Shown here in pieces: positions 45,072-55,757 of a stretch of 64,000 nt of DNA. Position 1 is the stretch's first letter. Each line of letters starts with the position of its first letter. This stretch comes from Austropuccinia psidii (taxonomy: Eukaryota > Basidiomycota > Pucciniomycetes > Pucciniales > Sphaerophragmiaceae). Under the pieces are notes generated by a model that saw only the letters and a program-made list of their open reading frames with translations, was not told the DNA's origin and made no database searches. The stretch lies in contig JALGQZ010000007.1 of assembly GCA_023105745.1 (NCBI GenBank), positions 57,579,569 to 57,643,568 of the forward strand. Reading direction: 5' to 3'. Both the position numbers and the translations under genes were made by a program.

Positions 45072-46840
45072 TCTCTGAGATGTTTTAGTGCTTCATTCTT
45101 ATATTTGATTGGACTTTTATGACTCTTTCTCTTATATTTTTCCAAAAAATAATTCTGAGTAAGCCATGTAATCCTGAATTGTGGGTAAAGAATCAAGCAC
45201 ATAGCACAGGAATTTGATCCAATATTGTAATAACTTCCAAGCTTGAAATATGCTTGATCAGCTGCATTGAATAGTTGGGATTCTCTTGAGACTTTTTTTT
45301 TGGCATGTTTGAAGGAGGAGTTGGTACCAAGTCATTACTCACCCAAGCAAAGGATGACAATCACCTTGAACTTCATCAGTTTCAGTGGAAAAGACCTTTA
45401 TAAATTCAGATATTTGTTGAAAAAAAGTCTACTAATCTTCCAAGATTAAATCCTTGATAGTTATAAAGTAATGAAGTGGGATCTATATTTCAGAAAGATA
45501 ATAAAGTAGGGAGACATACAAGCAAGTATATATCATGATGAAGGTCAGCTTTTTCAATTGCATGGGAAATTTGTTTCTGTTTTTTACTACTAAGATTCTT
45601 TTGGCTTGAGCTGTTAAAGTGATTTGTCTTTTGTTTTGATGGTTGAGACTTATTGTACTCATAAATAAAGTCATAAAATTAGCTATTACATTTATATTCT
45701 GAAAAAAAGCATTGAATATGTTGAGTTCCATCAAGTGTCATTTTCAGACATTGGCCATCTTGGTGGCTCTTTATTTTTTCAAAAATGCATTTGAAGTGTT
45801 CCAATGAGGTGTTTTATTGACGTGTCAAATGAAGAACCTTCTTAATCTTATCACTTGATCTATAAAGCTCCTTTAAAGAATCTTTTTCATCCAAATTAAC
45901 AATATGTGCAAATCATCAAATGTGTGAGTCAAAACCCTTCAGCAAACTATTTTTAAAAGCTGGATCAATAAATGTTGTATTTAATGAAGCATTATACAGG
46001 GTTATGGCCATGATTTGATGACCAATTGATGATATATCTAGGCTGTAAAAATCATTTGAAAAATTTGATAAATCACTTTCAGTTTCTGAGGAAGAATCAC
46101 TGGAGGTATCTATTTGAATTGCATAATTCTTTGAACCCCTTAGCATTTGAGAGTGATCAATAAATAATTCATTAAGAATATCCACAATCTTTGTGTATAT
46201 GATTTCCCCAGTATGAGAATCAGTGAACTTGGAAAATCCAATGGTTGAAGTGAATGGTTTCCAATTAGTTGATATGTAATGAACTATTAGAGTAATATAC
46301 ATAATTCCACCTGGACCAGACCAAATGTCAGTAGAAAGTGAGAACTGTGGTGTTTGTGAATTGATAAAGGTAAATATATGTTCTTTCTCATTCAAAAAGG
46401 TTTTCTTTATTTGTTTTGAAATGGTTTTTTAAGAAATTGAATTGATGTCCTTGCTAAGGGTATGAATAAGCTCTCTAAATGACTTGGATTTAACTAAAGA
46501 ATATTATTGTTGATCTTGAATTATGAATCTGACTAGATCATCAGTGAAATAACTTTTGTAAGTGATAATTAATACTTTCTATTATGCTTCCATGGGTTTT
46601 TGGTAAATTACTTTGTACATCAGTGTTCTTTGCTTCAATTGATTGATCCCATATTTCCTTATGAAATGCTGTCAGATGAGAGACCAGGTTTCTATTGGTT
46701 CCTTCATGATTCTTAATTTTCTTTGAGCATCCATTGACTAAGCATAACTGGTACCCATACTTTACTTGGGAAAAGTAAAATTGTGCAATTTGACTTTGGT
46801 TTACTCGGAGTTTGAAGAGTGATTTTTTGGAAAAGAGTTT
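45072..46840 (-). pseudogene. hAT transposase, BED finger and catalytic core (split by element C)
   Basis: Minus strand, start side at about 46840. A BED-type zinc finger is clear: YGYQLCLVNGCSKK, NRNLVSHLTAFHKEIW (C-X4-C...H-X4-H, about 46650-46765). Then the RNase-H-like core at 45916-46395: PQFSLSTDIWSGPGGIMY with the first catalytic Asp, GFSKFTDSHTGE, IMAITLYNASLNTTF, where the second catalytic Asp is Tyr (expected TDNAS), and LLKGFDSHI. The insertion domain follows to 45014-45202 (LYPQFRITWLTQNYFLEKYK), which runs into element C. Stops at several places. The C-terminal part is at 35036-35409. hAT transposases cut and paste DNA; this copy is dead. Confidence 0.8.
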
Positions 46841-49355
46841 TAAATTTGACTGGCAGATTCATTGGGATTTATTAAGAAGTTTATTTGACTCTTATTAAGT
46901 ATTATAAAAAGTTGGATTAGCCAAAATTAATATCAAGTCGGAGTGAATGAAAACCAGATTGTTCATGGCCAAGCAAGTTAAAATAATTAGGGCTAGAATT
47001 CATTTAATTTGAATATTTGTAAATAATGATCCAATTTTCATGAAATTTAATATAACTTATTGATAGATAGCTATTACAATTGATTAATTTAATAATAATT
47101 CCTTGATTTTATTATTATTTATTGCTTACTTACTTATTATTTACTTATTCATTTATATAAATAAAGCAACAATTCAAGAAAGACAGAATAAAAAGAAAAT
47201 AAAAGAACAAAAATGTACAAGAACAATAGGTTTGAGGAAAAAATAAACATTATAATAATAATTAATTGTATTATGTAATTTCCCTGTTAATAATAATCAA
47301 TTTTATCATGTAATTTTGACATATATAAAGTTAAATATCTGAATTAAAAAAAATAATATACTAAAACTAAAAATAAGAATAAAGAAGAAAATTAATTAAG
47401 AATAAAATACAAAGAAAATAACTGTACAATGGAATGAAATTCAAATTCAAATGGAAGGCAGAATCAAAATCTAAATAGAGATAAAATAAAAAATATAATG
47501 AAAATAAAATAAAATAAAAAGTATTAATAAGATATAATTAAGTCAATTTACAACAAAAATATAAGCAAAAGAAAAAGAAAATCAAAAAAATATAAGATAG
47601 ATTTGTCATAAATATTCAAAATAATATAAAACTGAAATTAAAGTAAAAATTATACCACCAAAGAAATAACTCAAATATCAAGTACTAAAAGAATTAATTC
47701 AAACTATACTGGAAACAACTTATGATTCAAGCAAAATAAATCAAATATATACTCGAGTATAAGAAGAAATATTTTCATAATACAATAATGATTCATTTGC
47801 ATTACTTATATGACTCTTATTATGGCCTTTTATTTTTATTTTTTATTTCTTTATTTATTATTATTGAAGGATAGATAGTTTATTCATATATATATTATGA
47901 CTTACTCATTACACTTATCAATTACAAATGATGGATGAATTTGAATATAGCTTCTTAATGAATCACAATTATAATTGAATAATTTGTTAATTATTCATTA
48001 ACTTTTTCTTATTTATATTCCATTTATTTAGTGTTTAGTTATCATTTATTCATTTTTTTATTATTGCCTTCCTTTTTTGGGGTTTTTCATTTTTTATTTC
48101 TGTATTTATTTATTTTTTATTATTTTTGGGTTAATTGTTTGTTATCTCATTTTATTATTTATTTATATTTGTATTGGTTCTTTTTAATTTTATAATAATG
48201 TTTTGTGATTTATTTCTTAATTAATTATGTGTTTTGTATTTGTATTTATTATATATTACTTTTTTATTAAATGTTTTTTATTCAATTTCATTCTTTATTT
48301 ATATTTTTATAATCACTTATTTATTGAAGCTAGGAACCATAAGTAAATCATGAATTTTAATATAACCAATTTTATTTATTTACTTACTTATTATCTATGC
48401 ATTTATTATTATACTTCATTCAAAATAATTTAAATTAAAAATCAAAAATCAAAAATTATTGAAATTAATGGAAATTAAATAAAATTCACTAAGATATGTT
48501 ATAATTATTTTATCAAAATTGGCTAAGCTTCATTAAAAATTGATCTTAATTAAAGTTTTTGGAAAATCATTCAATCTTAATCAAGATTATAATTAATAAA
48601 AATCCATACAGCTCAATAAAATAAGATAAAATAAACCAAAAATCATCAAAATTAATTAGAACTCAATGAAATTAAATCTGATGAAAAGTAATTAAAAATA
48701 TTTATAACTAATTAGAATTTTTTAAACTTAATTACAATGAATTTTTTAGCTTTCATTATTTATTTATTACTTACTTTTTATTTTTTTATTTTTTTAATTA
48801 TTCCTTTATTTTTTATCATTTATTTGATTAGTTTTCTGTTTTTGGTTTTCCTTACTTATTTATTATTTCTAATTTCTAATTTATTTGTATTTCAAACTAT
48901 TTGTTATTATTTATTAAGTCATTTATTTTATGATCTATTTATCATTTGTAATTTATTGATTAATAATTTACTATCTCTTCATTCTTGATGTATCATTTAT
49001 CTTTTTTTAATTAATTAAATTATTTATTTGTTATATATTATATATTATATATTTTCAATTGTTAGCTCTTTATTTATTATCATTTTTTATTTTTTATTTT
49101 TTATTACTTATCAAGTTGATATTTGTTTATGGAATTTTTCAATTACTTATTTGTTTATTAGCCGGCTTCTGATTATTTGGTAATTTTTATTTATTTATTT
49201 CTTATGATATTTATTTATTTATAAATGATTCAACATCTAGCTTTTATTTGGTATTTATTCATTTATTTAATATATATTGATTATATATTGCCAATTTGCA
49301 AAGATTGAGAAGAAATTCCCCCAAAACTCACCATTATAAAGCAATAAAAAAACTA
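46841..49355. other. Very AT-rich low-complexity DNA
   Basis: About 2.5 kb of T/A-rich sequence: TTTATTTATTA-like stretches at 47800-49280, and decayed AATTAATTGAAATT-like motifs near 48420-48720 that resemble the 57.5-kb satellite. The hydrophobic frame at 48737-48988 is what T-rich DNA gives by chance. The 5' end of the hAT element should lie near 46.9 kb but no terminus was recognised. Confidence 0.45.
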
Positions 49356-49381
49356 GTCATGGTGTGGGCCCCCACCATGAC
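49356..49381. repeat. Perfect 9-bp hairpin
   Basis: GTCATGGTG and CACCATGAC flank an 8-base loop TGGGCCCC. It opens a stretch (to about 49720) that is much richer in G+C than the AT desert to its left. Confidence 0.7.
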
Positions 49382-50180
49382 TTGACAGAAACCTTAATTA
49401 ATATTATTATTGAAAACTCAAAGTATATTTATTTGCTTAAGATGTTGACTTCGTCTAAGGTTATAGTGGTGTTTCACTCTCAATTGTGCCAGGCACTTTC
49501 AAAAGAGCCACTGGCCCTATTGGTCTGGAAAGCTCCTTTTTTGCGGATCTGTTGACCCAAGCCCTCAATTTATCAGTAGCCACCAGGTGTTACAGCCTCA
49601 AGCCATGTCTATGCATGTGCACCCACAAGGAGAGGCAAAACCTTAAGCAACACCCTACTTTGACCAAGTCCACTGAGGGCTTCCAGAATATGTTTTGCAG
49701 CAGGACAGTGTTCTAAAAGCAAAAAGGAAAATTATTAACTTAAGAAAAAAATGTTTTTGTGGAGATACAAATAATTTTACCACTGTGTTTATTAAGAAAA
49801 TAAATCCGCCAAAAAAAAGGGGAAAACAATTTGATTAGATTGGGGTCAAGAGCTCTATTGATAAGAAAGTGTCATTGCACTGAATGTAGATTAATTTAAC
49901 AAGTATTCTCACTCCAATTTCCAAATGAGAAAAACAAACCCCAACTTGGATCTGAGAGGTAAATGACATGTTCAATAGCTGGTTTGCCTTTCCAAGGCTT
50001 ATGAAACTTCGACAAGAAAAGGACATCTGAGTGATTAGAACCAGTGCCAGAGTTAGTCTGTGATGCTACAACCCTAAGGTAAATCGAGTATTATTATTTC
50101 CAATAAATTCAAGAGATTAAAACTGTCAGATTAATCAAGACGGATTAAGTCATGGAGGGTGAAAAAAAGTTATTAACCTT
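49382..50180. other. GC-richer island with coding-like frames, unassigned
   Basis: 49480-49720 is open on the plus strand (49486-49716) and partly on the minus strand; neither reading has a motif I know. On the minus strand at about 49870-50080, a frame of normal composition reads SQTNSGTGSNHSDVLFLSKF and then YLSDPSWGLFFSFGNWSENT. It lies downstream of the Ser/Asn-rich gene at 50185-52748 and could be its next exon (an AG acceptor, ACCTTAG, lies at about 50083), but I could not find a donor that keeps phase. Confidence 0.3.
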
Positions 50181-50184
50181 CAAA

Positions 50185-52748
50185 TCAATTATGGTCGATG
50201 ACATTACCAGTAGCTTGACCAACAGTAATATCCAAATTATCAGATGAGCTTGAGGTATCATTATAATTAAGAAGATAATAACTGGTAGGAGTATTATTCT
50301 TATTCTTGTAGGTTGATGTAGTAGGACTTGAATTGATTTCTGGAATATTAGGTTTGAAGATCATATTACCATAATCTTCCGATGTAGTATCTGATAGCCT
50401 ACTCATTATATAAACTTGACCACTTAATAAACTGATTTGTTCATATTGAGCTTCTCCACCATCTTTGCTAGGGTTTGAAATTATATATTCTTCATCTTTG
50501 ATTCCATTTAACCAATTATTTGGTTGACCTTCTCCAGCGGTCATTCCAATTGGACTTGTACTATTTAAATGTTCATTTCCAAAAGTGTGAGAATGACCTG
50601 GTAAAACTTTTAATTGATGGATAGAAGAACATTGATTTAGTTAATTAATTCCAAAATATAAATAATCAGGTGAATCAATTGCCGCCTCACTTGGATTAGT
50701 ACATTCAATCACTATTTTGATCTAAATGATAATGTTGATCATGATTTGGAATCAATGAGCTTTGAGTAGGTTGAGAAAGTAAAGGATTTGATGTCAGGCT
50801 GAGTCTATGATAAGAGTAATAAAGTGTATTTACAACTTTTAACTATGACTGTGACACGGTATATAAGAGTTAAAAAGGTTTTATAAGAGTTGAAGATGGT
50901 TTTAATTTAATAATAAAAGGGCTTTACTATAGTGGATATAGTGGTGGTGAGCGCTGTTGAAAGCCCTGGGTGCAGCTTTACCTGTTGGGTTACAATAATA
51001 AAGACTACAATTATTAAGATTATAATAATACCTGATTATTACCCAAGAGTAAAACTGTTTTTGACAGTTTACTACGTAGGGTATTCAAGAGCAGGATGAG
51101 GAAAGGTCTTTGGCTGTGAAAAGCCCTCCTTTTATCCTGAAATTGGGGTGAAAAGGTGATTAAACCTTTTCATGTAGAGGGAGTGAAGATTTTTCACTCC
51201 TCATGACAGGCTTGTGGTTTGCAAACAACCTGTATACCCTGTATTGGGCTCAGATGTGGTTTTGAAACCACATCTGGGCGGTTTTCACCAATACAGGGTG
51301 AAAATTTTCATCTGGGGACCTCACAGCCTGATTCTGACGTGTATGACGCGTAGAATGCTGTACAGAAACTGTATGGGACCCCAGTATTGACTGAAATATG
51401 AGGTATTGAAGTAAAAACATGCTTCTTCGTCTGTTGACACCTCATATTCATGATTATGGGGTGTTATCCCATGGTAAGGCTGTATATGACAGCTGGTGGG
51501 ATTTTGACCTTAAAATGGTCATAACTCTGTCAGTTTTTGAGATATCAAGCTCAAAGTTGGTTCATTGAATAGCTCTATATGAGCTCTCCACAATGGTACC
51601 CAACTTGACATGGTTATCATTAAATATGACAAAGTTATCCCATGTACAAGTATTTTTGTACATTGGCGTGGTTTGGGCAAAAAGCTGTATTAAGCTTGTT
51701 TGGCCAATAACTTCTGTTGTAGTTGAGTTATGGGGAAATGGATGGCACCATCAGATAGCCCTGATTGTGCTCTTTCCAAAAAGATCCCACTTTAAGTATC
51801 TCACACTAAAACTGTAAAAGTTAGATGAGAGGTGAATGTTTTGTTCACCCTTATTTGGTCTGAATTTGACCATAACTCAAGTAATACTGGTGCTAGCTCA
51901 GTTTGGCTGGTACCATTGGATAGCCCTGGCTTAGAGCTTCATTTTGAATACCCATTTGATGGGGTTAAGCCTCTCCTTCTAGATTTTAGATGAGAGGTGA
52001 AATTTAAGGTTTATGCTCAGCAATGACTTTGAGCAGGAATAACTTTGTTATTTCTTGTCCTATGGTGATGGGACTTGTATTTTCAGGAAGGGGTGAGTTT
52101 CCTCCTTCTGTTGATACCTTTTGAGCTTATTTGGCTCAGTTCCATGTTTTGGTGGTATCTTGGCTATACCATTGATTTATGGTATATTGGCTGTCATGCT
52201 TGTGCTCTGGTTTTGAGTCACAGGCTGACATTTGAGTTTTGTTGTTTTATACTACATGAAAGTTTTCCTAATTGAATGTCATCTTCATCCTCTCTAAATT
52301 TTGAATCTTGATCATTAATATTTGAGTCTTAAATCTGTCCTGAAAGAATGTTTAAGTTTTGAGAAGCATTTTGATTTGTATTGTTCTTTTCGTGGATTAA
52401 TGATTGAATAATTGATGGATTGAATGAAGTTTAAATGGGTGAGTGGTGATCGTCATTTGAAGGAATTTGAGTTTTTTTTAATGAATGTTTAGAGTAAAAT
52501 GATTCATCTATTTCACTATCTGTAATGATTTCATCATTATGTAGATCTTTAACAAGTTGATCATCATGAATTTCTTGATTAATGATTGGAATGAGCTGCA
52601 AAGATGAAGAAGAAGGAGATTGATTTGAAGTTAATATTGAAGTTTTATTTTGAACAATTGGTTAAAATTCTGGAGGGGTTGGCTTTAATGTAAGATCGGG
52701 TGAGATTTTCTTCTTAATCTATTACGAATATCTGAGCGATATATCTAG
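50185..52748 (-). pseudogene. Broken Ser/Asn/Gln-rich gene, interrupted by a solo LTR
   Basis: Minus strand. 52748-52231 reads, after a few stops, as a disordered, polar protein: SPDLTLKPTPPEF, SILTSNQSPSSSSLQLIPI, HNDEIITDSEIDESFYS, NNTNQNASQNLNILSGQ. The LTR at 50792-52230 then interrupts it. The frame resumes as SNPLLSQPTQSSLIPNHDQH, shifts by one near 50720, and runs on as PDYLYFGIN, HQLKVLPGHSHTFGNEHLN, GMTAGEGQPNNWLNG and a Ser/Asn/Thr-rich tail to a TGA at 50185. At least four in-frame stops, several one C-to-T change from Gln. The composition is that of fungal nuclear regulators, but no DNA-binding domain is visible, so I do not name it. A CAG acceptor at 52749-52751 precedes it. Confidence 0.55.
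50792..52230 (-). mobile_element. Solo LTR, family C
   Basis: 1439 bp, TGTCAGGCTGAGTC...GTCACAGGCTGACA, in the same orientation as the element C LTRs. Perfect 5-bp target duplication: TTTGA at 50787-50791 and 52231-52235. Carries the best preserved copy of the LTR hairpin (51237-51298). It splits a reading frame that matches on both sides. Confidence 0.95.
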
Positions 52749-52866
52749 CTGGAAAGGAAAAAAATGATGACCAAGATGAAAGGGATCAACAAAAAATGAA
52801 AATAAAATCAAGATTTAGTTCAATCAAAAGATGAAAGGAACCTACTAAAAAAGTGTTATAGCATAC

Positions 52867-53250
52867 CTTATCCATAATTTGAAGAGCAATGTACTTATTG
52901 AAAAAAATTAGTAAATAATAATAATAATTAATTAGTAAAATCAAACAGTTTCCTCGAAAAGTAAGCCAATATTTCTATTCATTGATAAAGAAAATGTAAT
53001 CATTATTTCAATTTCAAGGAGATCAAAAGAGAAATAACTTGGAAGCATTTGGTATCTCGATGGTAAACCTACCTTGGAGTTTTGAGAAGCACTATTCTCC
53101 AAATTCACCGGGACTTTTTGTCAAGCATCTGATTTCTCTTGAAATTGAGTAAGAATAATCACGGCTTTCGTTTGTTGAGGACCCTGAGTGTCAAAGGCAG
53201 CTTTGACTAGCTGATTGATTATCAGCAGCAGGGTTCAATAATTCTTCCAT
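52867..53250 (-). pseudogene. 5' fragment of an exportin-1 (CRM1) gene with intron
   Basis: Exon 1 runs from ATG 53250 to 53073: MEELLNPAAD, then after a one-base insertion INQLVKAAFDTQGPQQTKAV, IILTQFQEKSDA, a TGA where Trp is expected, and QKVPVNLENSASQNSK. Then GTAGGT, a 179-bp intron ending AATAAG, and exon 2 (52867-52893) YIALQIMDK, followed by a GTATGC donor. This matches the N-terminus of exportin-1, the leucine-rich NES export receptor at the nuclear pore (ILTxFQxxxDAWQK...YIALxIxDK). The next exon-like sequence at 52748 shows at most a few exportin-like residues before turning into the unrelated Ser/Asn/Gln-rich frame. So only about 68 codons remain, out of a protein of about 1070. 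It is a broken, truncated copy; the working gene must be elsewhere. Confidence 0.85.
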
Positions 53251-54329
53251 TTTAGATTTATTGATCGATTATATGCTATATGCTCTTCTTTTTTGTACAA
53301 TTATAAAGCTTGTTTGTTTTTGGTTTTCTAATCTGATTCCAGTTTTAAGAAATGCCACTCCAGGGCTAAGTTTGGAAACATTTTCTAATCCTAGTTGAAA
53401 AGATCAAAAAATGAAAGCAATCCACGAGAGCCCCAATGAAGCCAACGCTAGAGATTAGATTAGAGATTAGTTCTTAGCACTATCTTCAACACAGCTTACA
53501 GAGGCTATAGACAGCTACATACCCTAATGTAGTGATAAATAATAGTGGATATGCATAACACAAATGGAGAATAATGCATAATAAAACAAATATCAGGAAT
53601 AAAGAAAAAAATTAATAATTGAATATTAAACAAATAATAAATTTATCATTAAAAAAAGTAAATATTAAAAATTAAAAATCATTGAAATATTAAATGAATA
53701 ATAAATTTATCAATAAAAAGAAATAATAAAAGTAAATATACAAAATGAATAATGAAATTAGTAATGAACAAGTCATAAAAAATAAATAATAAGTAATACA
53801 TAAAAAAATCACAAATTAAATGAATAATAGATTGTGATAATTCAATGACACAAAGGAGTAATTAGCAATTTAACTTCATAAATACATGAATAATAGATAA
53901 AACATATAATATAAAAAATTCAAAAATAATATTAAATAATGAAAGCTTAATTTAAAAAAATGAATCATGAAAATGAAAAAACATAAACATCAAATATGAA
54001 TCATAAAAAATGAATTATAAACAATTAAAAGCAAAGAAATATACAGTTCATAAGGTATAAATAATATCAAATAGATCATTAATGATTGAAATAAAAAGGT
54101 AAATTAACAATTAATAAATCAAATAATCAAAAATAAAATAATAATAACTAAAAAACTGGTCACTCATAAGAATTATGGATTAATCTATGAAATCTCAATG
54201 AATCAAATATAAATATTTTAAAATTACTGATGAACAATAAAAGCTAATAAGGACATGAATAAAAAAAGCATAAAAATTTGATAATAAATAATAAAAATCA
54301 AGAATTAAATGAATAATGAATTGATCATC
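53251..54329. other. Upstream flank of the exportin fragment, then AT-rich low-complexity DNA
   Basis: 53251-53530 has mixed composition, fits a 5' flank/promoter of the exportin fragment on the minus strand, and includes a GATTAGATTAGAGATTAG-like repeat near 53455. From 53530 on, it is A-rich with many AATAATAA-type strings. No gene seen. Confidence 0.35.
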
Positions 54330-54794
54330 TGTCACATGGTGGAATGTTATCTACAACTTGCCAGTATTAACTGGTCTTTCAACTGGTTTGATGGCCTTTT
54401 TGGAAATATTTCCCTTTGTTGAGGTCTAGCAGGCAGCATTGTCACAATAAAACAGTTACAAATGTCATGGGTTTGGATCTGGTTTGAGACAAGGGAAGGT
54501 CTCAATCAAACAACCAAAAATTGCTGGGTTCCCCATTCCATTTGCATACAAGGGTTTGGGCCCCTTGGAGGTTCCTTATAAGCTCCTGTTGTGACTAATG
54601 TAGCTCCATTAGGATGACATGGATATTACCATCAGTTGCATGCACTTTGTGGTGCAGTTCTCTAAGCCTGGGGGTACTGTCACATGGTGGAATGTGATAT
54701 ACAACTTTCCAGCATTAACCAGTCTTTCAACAGATTTAATAGCCTTTTTGGAAAGAGTTCCCTTTGTTTAGGTCTGGAAGACAGCATTATGACA
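54330..54794. mobile_element. TRIM-like miniature LTR element
   Basis: 465 bp. Terminal direct repeats of 117 bp at 54330-54446 and 54678-54794 both begin TGTCACATGGTGGAATGT. They end GCATTGTCACA and GCATTATGACA, so each has TG...CA termini. A perfect 5-bp target duplication flanks the whole: TCATC at 54325-54329 and 54795-54799. The 231-bp interior has no reading frame. A G-run (GCCTGGGGGTAC) lies directly before the right repeat and may be the polypurine tract; no convincing primer site was found. TRIMs are non-autonomous and depend on the proteins of a full LTR element. Confidence 0.8.
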
Positions 54795-55757
54795 TCATCA
54801 ATCATCAACATTGAAAAATAAAAAATAAACCCAGAATAAATAATAAAAATAATAAGATTACCAAATTCAGCCTTAAATTACTTATTTCAGTTAGTTTGAA
54901 TCAATTTTGAGAAATAATATGAATCAAATTAATTTATATTAAATGAATTTTGATTAATTACATTTTATTCAATGAATATTCATTATCATTAATCCAGTTT
55001 TATTATAATCGATTACTATTGATTTCAATTAGTTATGATTGTATATAATAAATCACTGTTGAGTTCAATCAATTAAGCCTGATTATAATCAATCAATATT
55101 TATATTAATCAATTATGCTTTATTTAAATCAATTTTTGTTTATTATAATTTGTTAATACCTATTAGAATTAATTATCCTTTACTTGGATTATTTTTTTTG
55201 AATTTTTATTAATTATAATTGTATAAAATTTATTTTAAGAATTTAAAATTATTTATGACTATTAATCATTAATAAAAAATCAATTTTAATTATTTCTTCT
55301 AATTTTTATCAGTTTACAGATAATCCAATTGAATTTCAAATAAACCTAATTAATGTACAAGTATTTTTTACTTGATATGCATTAAATTTGATACTATTTC
55401 ATTCATGTTATCTTTTAATTAGTTTTTATCAATTTTAAGCAATTTGAAGAAATTTTCCTTTTCAATTTAGTTTCTTCAGTTTTTATAACTTTGCCATAAA
55501 AAATTACAAAGAATATTAATTAATACTCACTCAAGAAATTACAAATAAAACATGATAGGAGTTCCTTCTTGCTTCATGCATATCAGTGCAATTTCTACAT
55601 TATTTGCAATGCTGACTTTTATGCTTGACATTTTCACTCCTAAAAAGCTATATCACATGTGAAAACTAAAAAATTTCCCAAATAATGAGAATAAACCAAA
55701 TAGCATCATTAGTTTATTTCCTAGGTGAAATAATAAGAAGCTCTAGACAAATCAGCT
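54795..55757. other. AT-rich DNA with decayed satellite-like motifs
   Basis: Contains many diverged AATTAATT, ATTATAATCAATTA and GATTACTATTGATTTCAATTAGTTATGATT-like short motifs between 54880 and 55480, similar in type to the flanks of the 57.5-kb satellite. No genes seen. Confidence 0.4.

Noticed and set aside
48737..48988. Membrane-protein-like frame
   Set aside because: Phe/Leu/Ile/Tyr-rich peptide from T-rich low-complexity DNA, with similar runs on both sides outside the frame.
50185..53250. Helitron-type gene capture as the cause of the exportin fragment
   Set aside because: No Rep/helicase motifs, no CTRR hairpin end and no second captured gene could be shown, so the mechanism is left open.
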